NCBI GenBank assembly: GCA_020249025.1
Contig: JADCGM010000284.1
Span: 1-12,084, forward strand
DNA: 12,084 bases
Reading direction: 5' to 3'
Source: Alphaproteobacteria bacterium
GTDB taxonomy: Bacteria > Pseudomonadota > Alphaproteobacteria > Sphingomonadales > Sphingomonadaceae
In this document: piece after piece, positions 1 to 7,971 of the stretch
Layout: every line of letters begins with the position of its first letter
Numbering within the stretch: position 1 is the stretch's first letter
Notes under the pieces: model-generated
Seen by the model: only the letters and a program-made list of their open reading frames with translations
Told to the model about the DNA's origin: nothing
Database searches by the model: none
Program-made: the position numbers and the translations under genes

Positions 1-2160
1 CGGCACGCCGAGCGCGGCCGCCTTGTCGGCATCGATCCCGAGGTTGAGATCGACGCGGTCGAGCGCCAGCGGATTGTCGACGTCGCGCGTGCCGGGCGTC
101 GTCCGGAACGCCTTTTCGGCCTCGGCCGCCAGCCGCTTGAGCTCGTCGAGATCGGGGCCGTTGATGTAGACGCCGATCGGCGCCGAGATCGGCGGGCCGT
201 TCTGGAACACCTTCACGAGGATGCGCGCATCCGGATAGGCGTCGAACTTGGCGCGAAGCCGGTCCTGCATCGCCGCCGTCTCGCCCGGGCGGAACTCGTC
301 GAGCACGGCGAGCACATTGCCGATGTTGGTGCTCTGCGCCTCCTCGCGGACGTTGTAAAACACCTGCGGATTGCCGCGGCCGGTGTTCGCCATCCGGGCG
401 ATGATCGACTCCTCCTCCGCCAGCACCGAATCGACGTAGCGGATGGCGCGGTCGGTCTCGGCCAGCGAGGTGCCCTCGGGCGCCTTCACCTCGACGAGGA
501 AATAGGAGCTGTCGGCGGGCGGGAAGAGGCTCGACCCGATGATAGGCACGATGCCGAAGGCGGCGACGCACAGGCCCATCGCGCTGATGAGCGCGCGCTT
601 CGGGTGCGTCAGCGACCAGTGCAGGACAGGGGCGTAGAAGCGGTGGATGCCGCTCTGGATCGCCTGCAGGAAGCGATTGCCCTCGGGCGCCTCGTGCCGG
701 GGCAGGAAGCGGCTGGCGAGGAAGGGCACGATCGTCATCGAGACGATGTAGGAGGCAAGCACCGTCACCAGCACGGCGAGCGGCAGCGAGCGGGTGAACT
801 GGCCCGCGCCCTCGGGCAGGAACACGAGCGGCAGGAAGGCGAAGATCAGCGTCGCGGTGCAGCCGAGCACCGCGACCGCGATCTGCTTGGTGCCGTTGAC
901 CGCGGCCGATTCCCGCGCCTCTCCCTCGCGCAGGTGGCGGGCGATGTTCTCGGTGACGACGATCGAGTCGTCGACGAGCAGGCCGAGCGCGACGATGAAG
1001 CCGGTGATGGCCAGCTGGTTGAGCGTGAAGCCCATCAAATCCATCGCCAGCACGCCCATCGCGAGGCTCAAGGGGATGGACACCATCACGACGATCGAGG
1101 CGCGCGGCCCCAGCGGCAGCAGCGTGATGAGAACGAGGCCGAGCGCGATAAGGAAGTCGCGCCCGAGCTGCGCGAGCTTGCGCTTCACATCGAGGCTCTG
1201 GTCATGCCCGATCTCGATCTTCATGTCGGGCGGCAGCGTCTGACGGAACTCGTCGACCGTCTTCATGATGCCGTTGCGGACATCGAGAACGTTGACGCGG
1301 TCCTTCTGCGTCGCCGTGATCCACACCGCGGGATGGCCGTTGAAGCGGGTGATGTGCGAGACCTCCTCGGTCTTCCAGCGCACGTCGGCGACGTCCGACA
1401 CGCGCACGAAGCGGCCGTTCTCGGCGCGGATCGGGGTGTCCTTGATCTCGTCGATCGACTTGAACGCGCCGCCCGCCTCGACGTTGAAGCGGCGCACGCC
1501 CGACTGCACCGCGCCCGCCGGTAGATCGGCGCCGCCGTTGCGCAGCGCATCGGTGATCGCGGTGACGGGAATGCCGAGCTGCGACAGCTTGCCGGAGTCG
1601 ATCGAGACGGTGACCTGCGGCTTGGCGACGCCGAAGACCTTGGCCGTGCGCACCCCGTTCACGGTGTTGATGCGGTCGCGCAGGTCCTCGGCGATCTTCT
1701 CGAGCCGGCGCGGGCTGGCGGTGTCGCTGACAAGCGCCAGCTGCAGCACCACGCTTTCGGTCGTCCGGACCTTGCGGAATTCGAGCCGCTGCAACGAGCT
1801 GGGCAGCGTCGAGCGGATGGCGTTCACCTCGCGGACGACGCCGTCGTAATTCTTCTCGGTGTCGCTGCCCCAGTCGAAGACCGCGGTGATCACCGAGAAG
1901 CCGTCGCTCGATGTCGAGGCGATCTCGTCGATGTCGTCGAGACCGCGCAGCACGTCCTCGATCGGCTTGGCGATCGTCTGCTCCATGTCGGCCGGGTCGG
2001 CGCCCGGCTGGACGGCGATGATCGAGACGACCGGAATCGGGAAATGCGGGTCGACCGAGCGCGGGATGCTGAGCACCGCCGACAGGCCCATGGCCGACGC
2101 CAGCGCGAACAGCACCAGCGTGATCTGCCAGCGCCGGATCGCGAATTCGATGATCCCCAT
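1..2160 (-). CDS. RND efflux transporter permease subunit (AcrB-like), 3' end cut by the window edge
   Basis: Inner-membrane proton-driven pump subunit of a tripartite RND efflux system. I translated it by hand from the ATG at 2160: 720 codons remain open to base 1, so about the last third is missing (family length about 1,020-1,060). Visible parts: TM1 near residues 10-30; first periplasmic porter region about 35-325, with the typical stretch around GADPADMEQTIAKPIED; a TM block about 328-520; and a second porter half starting after TM7 (about 523-543). The TM4 motif LLVDDSIVVTENI places two aspartates at 397-398, equivalent to the AcrB proton-relay pair D407/D408. The start lies 3 nt after the stop of the fusion-protein gene, so the two are co-translated. 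No outer-membrane channel gene is in view. The substrate cannot be read from the sequence. The family call is secure; which RND subfamily is not. Confidence 0.95.
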   Translation of the reverse strand, partial: MGIIEFAIRRWQITLVLFALASAMGLSAVLSIPRSVDPHFPIPVVSIIAVQPGADPADMEQTIAKPIEDVLRGLDDIDEIASTSSDGFSVITAVFDWGSDTEKNYDGVVREVNAIRSTLPSSLQRLEFRKVRTTESVVLQLALVSDTASPRRLEKIAEDLRDRINTVNGVRTAKVFGVAKPQVTVSIDSGKLSQLGIPVTAITDALRNGGADLPAGAVQSGVRRFNVEAGGAFKSIDEIKDTPIRAENGRFVRVSDVADVRWKTEEVSHITRFNGHPAVWITATQKDRVNVLDVRNGIMKTVDEFRQTLPPDMKIEIGHDQSLDVKRKLAQLGRDFLIALGLVLITLLPLGPRASIVVMVSIPLSLAMGVLAMDLMGFTLNQLAITGFIVALGLLVDDSIVVTENIARHLREGEARESAAVNGTKQIAVAVLGCTATLIFAFLPLVFLPEGAGQFTRSLPLAVLVTVLASYIVSMTIVPFLASRFLPRHEAPEGNRFLQAIQSGIHRFYAPVLHWSLTHPKRALISAMGLCVAAFGIVPIIGSSLFPPADSSYFLVEVKAPEGTSLAETDRAIRYVDSVLAEEESIIARMANTGRGNPQVFYNVREEAQSTNIGNVLAVLDEFRPGETAAMQDRLRAKFDAYPDARILVKVFQNGPPISAPIGVYINGPDLDELKRLAAEAEKAFRTTPGTRDVDNPLALDRVDLNLGIDADKAAALGVP

Positions 2161-2163
2161 GCG

Positions 2164-3210
2164 TCAGCCCGCCCGGCGCGTCGTCACCGGCCCGCCGTCG
2201 CGCAGCCGGTCGATGCCAGCGATCACGACCGTCTCGCCAGCCGTCAGCCCCGAGGTGACGACGACCTGGCGATCATCGACCGCGCCCAATCCGACAAGGC
2301 GCGAGCGCGCCCGGCCCCGCGCATCGACGACGTAGACGAAGCCCTGATCGGCGCGCGCCTGCCAGACCGCGCTGGCGGGCACGACGACGCCGTCGCCGGC
2401 CCCCGCCCCCGCGTTCGCCCGGATGCGAGCGTCGCCGATGAGGCCGGAGCGCAGGTCGGGGCGTGCCGGCAGCGCCAGCTCGACCTCGAAGGTGCCGGTG
2501 CGTTCGTCGCCGCGGCCGCCGATCTCGACGACCCTCGCGGCGAGCGGCGCGCCGCCGAGCGCCTGCAGCGTCACGGTCGCGGTCTGGCCGATGCGGACGC
2601 GGGCGAGATCGGCGTCGGTGAGCGGCGCGCGCAGCACATAGCCGCCCGTCGCCTCGCCGAGCGTCACGATCGGCGTGCCCGCCTGAACGGTCTGGCCGGG
2701 TTCGAGGTGGCGGCGCAGGACGATGCCAGCCGTCGGCGCGACGATGCGGGCATAGCGTTCGACGAAGCCGGTCTGCGCCAGCCGGGCGTTGGCGGCGCTG
2801 GCCGCGGCCTCGGCGGCGTCGACCCGCGAGCGCGGCGCCCAGCCCTTTTCGAACAGTTCGCGGACGCGCTTGAGATCGGCATTGGCGCGCTGCGCATCGG
2901 CGCGCGCGGCGGCGGTGTTGGTCTCGACCTCGATCGGATCGAGCCGGGCCAGCAACTGCCCCTTGGCGACCCGGTCGCCGTCCTCCACGAGCACGGCGGC
3001 GATGCGGCCGTTGGTCAGGAAGGACAGCACGGTCTCGCGCTTGGCGCGAACGGTGCCCGTCGCCCGGACGGTATCGCCGCCCGCCGCCGGCTCGGCCGTC
3101 GCCACCGCGACCAGCGCCGGGCGCTCGCCCTGCGGCTTCGGGGCGGACTCCTCGGCGCTGCACGACGCCAGCACCATGGCCAGCGCCGCCGCCGAAAACC
3201 CTGCTCCCAT
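2164..3210 (-). CDS. RND efflux membrane-fusion (periplasmic adaptor) lipoprotein
   Basis: Adaptor linking the inner-membrane RND permease to an outer-membrane channel; 348 aa, usual for the family. The N-terminus is a lipoprotein signal with the lipobox LASC, so Cys17 is the predicted lipidation site. A biotinyl-lipoyl-like half follows (about 55-91, VEDGDRVAKGQLLARLD), then a short Ala-rich alpha-hairpin (about 95-150), the second lipoyl half (APTAGIVLRRHLEPGQTVQAG), a beta-barrel (about 190-265) and a membrane-proximal domain ending ITSGL-like (VTSGLTAGETVVIAG). It is the first gene of the pair; the permease starts 3 nt after its stop. The ATG at 3210 has a GAGGGG Shine-Dalgarno-like run 13 nt away, which is long, and the signal peptide from this ATG has no positive n-region. 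An ATT codon three codons upstream (3217-3219) would add IRR and sit 4 nt from that run, so the start is not fully certain. Confidence 0.93.
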   Translation of the reverse strand: MGAGFSAAALAMVLASCSAEESAPKPQGERPALVAVATAEPAAGGDTVRATGTVRAKRETVLSFLTNGRIAAVLVEDGDRVAKGQLLARLDPIEVETNTAAARADAQRANADLKRVRELFEKGWAPRSRVDAAEAAASAANARLAQTGFVERYARIVAPTAGIVLRRHLEPGQTVQAGTPIVTLGEATGGYVLRAPLTDADLARVRIGQTATVTLQALGGAPLAARVVEIGGRGDERTGTFEVELALPARPDLRSGLIGDARIRANAGAGAGDGVVVPASAVWQARADQGFVYVVDARGRARSRLVGLGAVDDRQVVVTSGLTAGETVVIAGIDRLRDGGPVTTRRAG

Positions 3211-3252
3211 CCGACGAATGCTGCCCCTCGCGCGTGATTTGACCGCGACTCA

Positions 3253-3281
3253 TATCTAGCTGGCCTGACGCCTCGGCACAA
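3253..3281 (-). promoter_or_regulatory. Candidate sigma70-type promoter for the RND operon
   Basis: Reading the minus strand, TTGTGC (3281-3276) and TAGATA (3258-3253) are separated by 17 nt, in the only gap between the O-ligase stop and the fusion-protein start. Transcription would begin near 3246, leaving a leader of about 36 nt. Both hexamers match the consensus poorly (3 of 6 each), so position and spacing carry most of the weight. Confidence 0.3.
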
Positions 3282-3320
3282 GCGTTAAGTGTGTGGAACG
3301 ATCGCGGGGCTGACGAGGGG

Positions 3321-4688
3321 TCAGGCCGCGCGAACGCCGGTGCGCCGGGCGGCCATCAGCGGCGGCTGCACGGCGGCCTTCTTCTCGGCGTCGTCACGGC
3401 GCACGACATAGAGCGACAGCGAGGAGGCGAGCGCCATCATGTAATAGACGGTGCTCTGGATCGCCAACGCCTGGAAGGCGCTGCCGGCCATGTAGACAAG
3501 GGTGAAGACAGCGAGCGCTCTCGCGCATTCTCCGAGCCAGGCGTCGTCCGTTCCATCCTTGAATCGTGCGCGCAGCCTCAGGAGTTTCACGAGCGTCACG
3601 AGGAAGATGGCGAGGAACAGGCCGAAGCCGATGAAGCCATGCTCGCCGAGCATCTCGAAATAGGAGCTGTGGAAGCCGCGCGCCTCGTCGGTCACCTTCT
3701 GCACCGACTCGCTCTGGACATTGCCCGACTCGCTCTCCCGCTTGAGATCGACTTCGATCTTGCTCGTCCGCCAGATGCCGAAGCCGCCCCCCAGCGGGTT
3801 GGACGCGACATAGTTCAGGGTCCATTCCCACATGGCGAGGCGGGTCGAGGCCGACTGGTCCTCGTTGTAGGTCTTGATCGTTCCCATCCGCGACGTAAAC
3901 GTCGATGGCAGGAAGGGGACCGCCGACAGAGCCGCGATCGCCGCCGCGCCGACCCAGAGCATCTTGCGCTTGGACCGCAGCCACTCGGTGAACGCCACGA
4001 TGGCAAGACAGACAAGGCCGGTCCGCGCCTCGGTGCCGATCACCGTCAGGATCGCGCACGCGATGATGAAGAAGAGGATTCCCCGCGTGATCAGGCTCGG
4101 CGGGAACAGCGAGTTGTATTTGTAGAGGTAGATCGCGATCGGGATCATGCCGACGGACACGGTCGCGATCGTGCTCGATTCGAACAGGCCGACATTGCGG
4201 TCGACGAGAAAGCTGAGACTGCCGTAGCCGCCGCCGCCCAGCGCGGTTTTCAGCGCCCCGGACGACATGATAGCGAGAACGGTGAACACGATCACCATCA
4301 GCGCGGCCTCGATCTGCAGGCGCGTCCGGATGACGAGCGGCAGGAACAGCGCGAAGCCCAGCGCCTTCCAGGCCGGGTCCCATTTGGCCCACGCCACTTC
4401 GGGCAGTTCGGCTCGCGCCGTCGTCACGAACATCCAGGCGATGAGCAGGCCGATCAGCACCTGCACATTGGTGACTCGGACGTCCTTGTCCCTGTCGGCG
4501 ATCACATAGACGAGGACCGCGAACAGCGCCGAGATCATGCTGATCGGGACGGTGTTGATCAGATAGTAGGACTGCTCCTGCGGCTGCAGGAGGTCGATCC
4601 AGATGTAGCAGAGCGCGCCCATGTAGGCCCGGCGGAAGCCGAGGTAGAACATGAACAGCATGAAGCCGACAAAGAAGAGGTCCCTCAC
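3321..4688 (-). CDS. O-antigen ligase / polymerase-like protein, exosortase-A-associated type
   Basis: Polytopic inner-membrane protein, 455 aa, resembling the Wzy/WaaL group and specifically the 'putative O-glycosylation ligase, exosortase A system-associated' family (TIGR03097: N-terminal DUF5935 region plus Wzy_C). Many hydrophobic helices are separated by short loops. The Wzy_C-like part shows TEARTGL (219-225), SASTRLAMWEWTLN (279-292), NPLGGGFG (297-304) and the loop FHSSYFEMLGEHGFIGFG (339-356). It would join lipid-linked glycan to an acceptor or polymerise it on the periplasmic face; donor and acceptor are unknown. The start is GTG at 4688, embedded in GTGA with the stop of a 39-residue upstream gene, which argues for translational coupling. 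The C-terminal tail after about residue 435 is short, basic and Ala-rich. The family assignment comes from memory of the motifs, not from a search. Confidence 0.85.
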   Translation of the reverse strand: MRDLFFVGFMLFMFYLGFRRAYMGALCYIWIDLLQPQEQSYYLINTVPISMISALFAVLVYVIADRDKDVRVTNVQVLIGLLIAWMFVTTARAELPEVAWAKWDPAWKALGFALFLPLVIRTRLQIEAALMVIVFTVLAIMSSGALKTALGGGGYGSLSFLVDRNVGLFESSTIATVSVGMIPIAIYLYKYNSLFPPSLITRGILFFIIACAILTVIGTEARTGLVCLAIVAFTEWLRSKRKMLWVGAAAIAALSAVPFLPSTFTSRMGTIKTYNEDQSASTRLAMWEWTLNYVASNPLGGGFGIWRTSKIEVDLKRESESGNVQSESVQKVTDEARGFHSSYFEMLGEHGFIGFGLFLAIFLVTLVKLLRLRARFKDGTDDAWLGECARALAVFTLVYMAGSAFQALAIQSTVYYMMALASSLSLYVVRRDDAEKKAAVQPPLMAARRTGVRAA

Positions 4689-4804
4689 CGCTGGAACCGT
4701 CGCGGCGGCGGTTTGGGACGCGGCGGGGTGTCGGCCCGGAGCGCGGCGACCAGGGCCACGAACAGCAGGCCATGCCCGATCATCAGCGCGAGATTGTCGA
4801 TCAT
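4685..4804 (-). CDS. 39-residue single-helix membrane protein, coupled to the O-ligase gene
   Basis: A small gene between the GT2 gene and the O-ligase gene. The ATG at 4804 opens 39 codons: a short N-terminus (MIDN), one hydrophobic helix of about 17-19 residues (LALMIGHGLLFVALVAAL), and a proline-rich basic tail (DTPPRPKPPPRRFQR). Its TGA overlaps the GTG start of the ligase by 4 nt (GTGA), and its start lies 66 nt after the stop of the glycosyltransferase, so it fits a three-gene operon. A GGA lies 5 nt upstream of the ATG; a stronger ribosome site is not evident. The basic tail suggests that the C-terminus stays in the cytoplasm. I do not recognise a family. It could be an accessory or scaffold subunit of the ligase, or a translated leader that mainly drives coupling. 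The precise overlap is the best argument that it is real. Confidence 0.6.
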   Translation of the reverse strand: MIDNLALMIGHGLLFVALVAALRADTPPRPKPPPRRFQR

Positions 4805-4870
4805 GCGTGTCCGATCCAGACCCCGATCACCGGATAGCAGGTCGGCCGCGGCTTCGCCAGAGACCGGCCC

Positions 4871-5797
4871 CTAGCGCGCCCGCGGCCGCGGCCGGTAGAC
4901 GACGGTCTTGAGGATCGCCATCCACACTGTCGGGTCGACCGGCTGATAGGCGAGCGCCGCCATAAGGTCGGCGCGGGCGCGATCGAGGTCGCGGTCGACG
5001 AGCGCCATCAGGCCGTGGTCGCGGTGGAAGCTGGCCCGCGCCGGCCGCAGGCACCGGCGCAGTTCGTCATCGGCAAGGCCCATCTCGTCCTCGAATTTGT
5101 CGAGCACGTCGCGGGCGAAGCGGCGCACCTTGCGCGTGTTGTTGCCGATGTTGCTGTCGTGGATGCGGTAATCGACAAGGTCGCGCGCCACGAAGGCGAA
5201 AGGCGCGACGCGTGCGATCCGGCACCACAGCTCCCAGTCGCCGCGATAGCGGAAGCGCTCGTCGAACGGCCCGACCCGGTCGAGCACGTGCCGCCGGACG
5301 ACCACCGAGCTGGTGCCGACGCCGTTGGCGCGCAGCATGTCGGGAAAGCACCAGCCGGAATAGCGCTCCGAATGCAGTTCGAGGCGCCGTTCGGGCAACC
5401 CCGCGCTGTCCACCCGCATCATGAAGCTGTGGCAGAGCCCGGCCTCGGGATCGGCCGCCAGCGCCGCGAGCTGGGCGCGAAGTTTGCCGGGGTGCCAGAC
5501 GTCGTCGGCATCGAGGAAGGCGATGAACTCGCCGCGCGAGGCCTCGATGCAGCGGTTGCGCAGCGGATAGGGCCCGAGATTGCGCCCCGGCCGCAGCACG
5601 CGAACCCCAAAGTCGGCCGCATAGCGGTCGAGGATGGCGGGCGTCGCATCGGTCGAGCCGTCGTCGCCGACGATGATCTCGACCGGCACGCCGTCCTGAG
5701 CCAGCGCGCTGTCGAGGCATTCTTCGAGATAATCGGCCGCATTGAAGGCCGGAATGACGACGGACACGAGCCCGCGGCCCGCCTGTTCCCCACTCAT
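4871..5797 (-). CDS. Family 2 glycosyltransferase (GT-A fold)
   Basis: Cytoplasmic nucleotide-sugar-dependent glycosyltransferase, 308 aa from the ATG at 5797. The N-terminus carries the GT2 hallmark VSVVIPAFN (11-19), then VGDDGSTD with the nucleotide-binding Asp pair (45-46), and the metal-binding FLDADDVW segment (Asp96, Asp98, Asp99). GDWELW (about 186-191) is a likely acceptor-side/catalytic acidic motif of this family. The C-terminal quarter is helical, without obvious membrane segments. It heads the operon with the 39-residue protein and the O-ligase, so it probably builds the glycan the ligase uses; sugar and acceptor are unknown. Start choice: in-frame TTG (5824) and ATG (5809) lie upstream, but the 5797 ATG has GGGG at 6 nt and begins just before the conserved fold. 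It is divergent from the GT4 gene across 136 bp. Confidence 0.9.
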   Translation of the reverse strand: MSGEQAGRGLVSVVIPAFNAADYLEECLDSALAQDGVPVEIIVGDDGSTDATPAILDRYAADFGVRVLRPGRNLGPYPLRNRCIEASRGEFIAFLDADDVWHPGKLRAQLAALAADPEAGLCHSFMMRVDSAGLPERRLELHSERYSGWCFPDMLRANGVGTSSVVVRRHVLDRVGPFDERFRYRGDWELWCRIARVAPFAFVARDLVDYRIHDSNIGNNTRKVRRFARDVLDKFEDEMGLADDELRRCLRPARASFHRDHGLMALVDRDLDRARADLMAALAYQPVDPTVWMAILKTVVYRPRPRAR

Positions 5798-5870
5798 TTC
5801 ACACCCCATACACCGGGTCCGCAACTACCCTGATGGCAACCGCCGCGCGGCTCGATTGTTCCGCCTTGCG

Positions 5871-5899
5871 TTGCCGCGTCCGGGGCGACCGGCTAATCC
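5871..5899 (+). promoter_or_regulatory. Possible promoter for the GT4 operon
   Basis: TTGCCG (5871-5876) and TAATCC (5894-5899) are 17 nt apart in the 136-bp divergent gap, giving a predicted leader of about 28 nt. The -35 is reasonable (4 of 6); the -10 is poor, so this is a weak call. I could not place a convincing partner promoter for the GT2 operon on the minus strand. Confidence 0.2.
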
Positions 5900-5933
5900 C
5901 CGATGATCCCCTGCGCAGGAGCGCCGTCCGCCG

Positions 5934-7127
5934 ATGCGGGTTCTTCACGTTCTCGACCATTCGCTCCCGCTCCACAGCGGCTACACCTTCCGCACCCGGG
6001 CGCTGCTGCTCGGACAACGGCGGCTGGGGATCGAGACGCACCATCTGACGACGCCGCGGCATAGCCAGCCGGGACCCGATCCCGAAACCGCCGACGGTCT
6101 CGTCTTCCACCGCGCCGGGCCGCCGGTCGGGCGGCTTCCGATCCTGTCGGAGGTGCGCGCCACGGCCGCCGCGCTCGACCGCCTCGTCGAGACAATCCGT
6201 CCCGACATCATCCACGCCCATTCGCCGGTGCTGACCGCGCTCGCCGCCAGCGGCGTCGCGCGCCGCCACGGCATTCCCCTCGTCTACGAGATCCGCGCCT
6301 TCTGGGAGGATGCGGCGGTCGGCAACGGCACCGGGCGCGAGGGCTCGCTGCGCTACCGGGCGACGCGGTCGCTCGAGACCTGGGCCTGCCGCCGCGCCGA
6401 TGCGGTCGCGGCGATCTGCGACGGGCTGCTGACCGACCTGCGCGCCCGCGGCATCGATCCCGCCAAGCTCTTCGCCGTGCCGAATGCCGTCGACCTGCAG
6501 CAGTTCGGCACGCCGCTGCCGCGCGACGCCGCGCTCGGGGCCGACCTCGGGCTCGACGGCGCCGATGTCGTCGGCTTCATCGGCTCCTTCTACGACTATG
6601 AGGGCCTCGACGACCTCATCGCCGCGATGCCGGCGCTGGTGGCGGCGCGGCCGAAGGCGGCGCTGCTGCTTGTCGGCGGCGGCCCGATGGAGGCGGCGCT
6701 CAGGGCGCAGGCCGCCGCGTCGCCTGCCGCCGACCGCATCCGCTTCGTGGGGCGCGTGCCCCACAGCGAGGTCGACCGCTACTACAGCCTCATCGATGTG
6801 CTGGCCTATCCGCGCAAGCACATGCGGCTGACCGACCTCGTGACGCCGCTGAAGCCGCTGGAGGCGATGGCGCAGGAAAAGCTCGTCGCCGCCTCCGACG
6901 TCGGCGGCCACCGAGAGCTGATCGAGGACGGCGTCACCGGCACGCTGTTCCGGGCCGACGATCCCGATGCGATCGCCGCGTCGCTCGCGGCCCTGTTCGC
7001 CGATCGCGGGCGCTGGCCCGAGCGCCGCGCCGTCGCCAAGGCCTATGTCGAGCGCGAGCGGAACTGGGACATGAGCGCGGCGCGCTATGTTCCGGTGTAT
7101 CAACGTCTGGTATCGATGCGGGGCTAA
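5934..7127 (+). CDS. Family 4 glycosyltransferase, exosortase-A (PEP-CTERM/XrtA) associated
   Basis: GT-B fold glycosyltransferase, 397 aa. The opening MRVLHVLDHSLPLHSGYTFR and the following QRRLGIETHHLTTPRH segment match what I recall of the TIGR04063 PEP-CTERM/XrtA-associated glycosyltransferase family (Daro_2409 type). The C-terminal Rossmann half carries GFIGSFYDYEGLDDLI, the LLLVGGGP strand-turn, FVGRVPHSEVDRYY and VTPLKPLEAMA, in which the Glu of the GT4 E-x7-E region is seen; a Gly-His-Arg-Glu (GGHRELI) element follows. It would add one sugar to a cytoplasmic lipid-linked intermediate of an exported polysaccharide. An AGGAG ribosome site (5917-5921) sits 12 nt before the ATG, slightly far. 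It starts an apparent plus-strand operon with the next two genes and is divergent from the GT2/O-ligase operon. The gene symbol is left blank because naming varies between loci. Confidence 0.9.
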   Translation: MRVLHVLDHSLPLHSGYTFRTRALLLGQRRLGIETHHLTTPRHSQPGPDPETADGLVFHRAGPPVGRLPILSEVRATAAALDRLVETIRPDIIHAHSPVLTALAASGVARRHGIPLVYEIRAFWEDAAVGNGTGREGSLRYRATRSLETWACRRADAVAAICDGLLTDLRARGIDPAKLFAVPNAVDLQQFGTPLPRDAALGADLGLDGADVVGFIGSFYDYEGLDDLIAAMPALVAARPKAALLLVGGGPMEAALRAQAAASPAADRIRFVGRVPHSEVDRYYSLIDVLAYPRKHMRLTDLVTPLKPLEAMAQEKLVAASDVGGHRELIEDGVTGTLFRADDPDAIAASLAALFADRGRWPERRAVAKAYVERERNWDMSAARYVPVYQRLVSMRG

Positions 7128-7142
7128 GAGGGGGCTTTGCGG

Positions 7143-7967
7143 ATGTTCCGACTGCTGATGAGACTGATCCCGTTGGTGCTGGGGCTGGCGGCCGCCGGCG
7201 CGGCCTGGCTGGTGACCCGGCCCGGCGGGATGTTCTCGCTCGGCAACTCCCCGCGTCAGAGCGCGGCGCTGGCCGGCATCGCCTTTCTCGTCGTGTTCGT
7301 GCTGACCTGGCTGCCCGGCTTCTTCCTTGAGCGGGCGCGCCGCAAGCGCGAAGCCGCCGAGGCCGCGCTGGCCGACAGCGGCGAGACGTCGATGTCTTTC
7401 GGGCCGCTGCCGCCGATCCGGCCGACGGCCGTCACCGACGTGAAGACGCCCTATGTCCCGCAGTTCGCCGACGACGATGGCGATCTCGATGAGCCAGCGC
7501 CCGCGACGCCCGCGCCGGCCGCCTCTCTCGCTGCGGGGGCAGAGCCCTTCGCCTGGCCGACCATGTCTGCGGCCGAGCTTGGACAGCCCGACCCGGAGCC
7601 CGAGCCGGAGGCCCCGGCCGCGCCGGTCGTGGCGCCCCCGCCGGCCGCCGCGGAGGCCGCGGATCCGCTCGCCAGCCCGCCGATCGACGAGCTGCTGATG
7701 CGGCGGAAGGCGGATCTCGCTGCCGCCCTCCAGCGCGTCTCGAGCGCACCGCAACCCGCGACGCCGGTCGCGCCGCAGCCCGAGACCGCGCCGCCCGCCG
7801 ATCCGGCGCCCGCGCTGGCGGCGACCGAGCCGGTCGCCGAACCGCCGCCGCCCGCAGCGGTCGTCACGCCGATGCCGGCGTTGCGCCCCGCAGCCGTCCC
7901 GCGCCCGGCGATGCCGCTGCCCGATCTGCGCGCCCGCATCGCCGCCATCCGCCGCGAACTCGACTAG
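7143..7967 (+). CDS. Two-helix inner-membrane protein with long Pro/Ala-rich tail, function unknown
   Basis: A 274-residue protein I do not recognise. Two hydrophobic helices lie at about residues 9-25 and 42-60, joined by a short loop; the second ends in a strongly basic RARRKREAAEAA stretch, so both termini should be cytoplasmic. Residues from about 75 to 255 are low-complexity and rich in Pro, Ala and Glu (a PEPEPEAP run is typical), interrupted by a more ordered patch around PPIDELLMRRKADLAAALQRV. The last 16 residues (LPDLRARIAAIRRELD) look helical. Start: the ATG at 7143 has a GAGGGGG ribosome site (7128-7134) at 8 nt; a TTG two codons earlier is less likely. It begins 15 nt after the GT4 stop and ends 4 nt before the glycosylase start. 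It may be an adaptor tethering glycan enzymes to the membrane; that is guesswork. Confidence 0.8.
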   Translation: MFRLLMRLIPLVLGLAAAGAAWLVTRPGGMFSLGNSPRQSAALAGIAFLVVFVLTWLPGFFLERARRKREAAEAALADSGETSMSFGPLPPIRPTAVTDVKTPYVPQFADDDGDLDEPAPATPAPAASLAAGAEPFAWPTMSAAELGQPDPEPEPEAPAAPVVAPPPAAAEAADPLASPPIDELLMRRKADLAAALQRVSSAPQPATPVAPQPETAPPADPAPALAATEPVAEPPPPAAVVTPMPALRPAAVPRPAMPLPDLRARIAAIRRELD

Positions 7968-7971
7968 CCGC

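Noticed and set aside
604..1524. 306-codon plus-strand open frame
   Set aside because: Antisense to the RND permease, whose motifs are unmistakable.
2044..3237. 397-codon plus-strand open frame
   Set aside because: Antisense to the fusion-protein gene and the start of the permease; no family-like features.
3308..3327. Inverted repeat CTGAC...GTCAG at the O-ligase stop, considered as a terminator
   Set aside because: Short stem with a bulge if extended, overlaps the stop codon, and no T-run follows on the minus strand.
3291..4874. 527-codon plus-strand open frame
   Set aside because: Antisense to the O-ligase gene, His/Arg/Asp-rich composition typical of shadows.
5015..5833. 272-codon plus-strand open frame
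   Set aside because: Antisense to the GT2 gene; no motifs.
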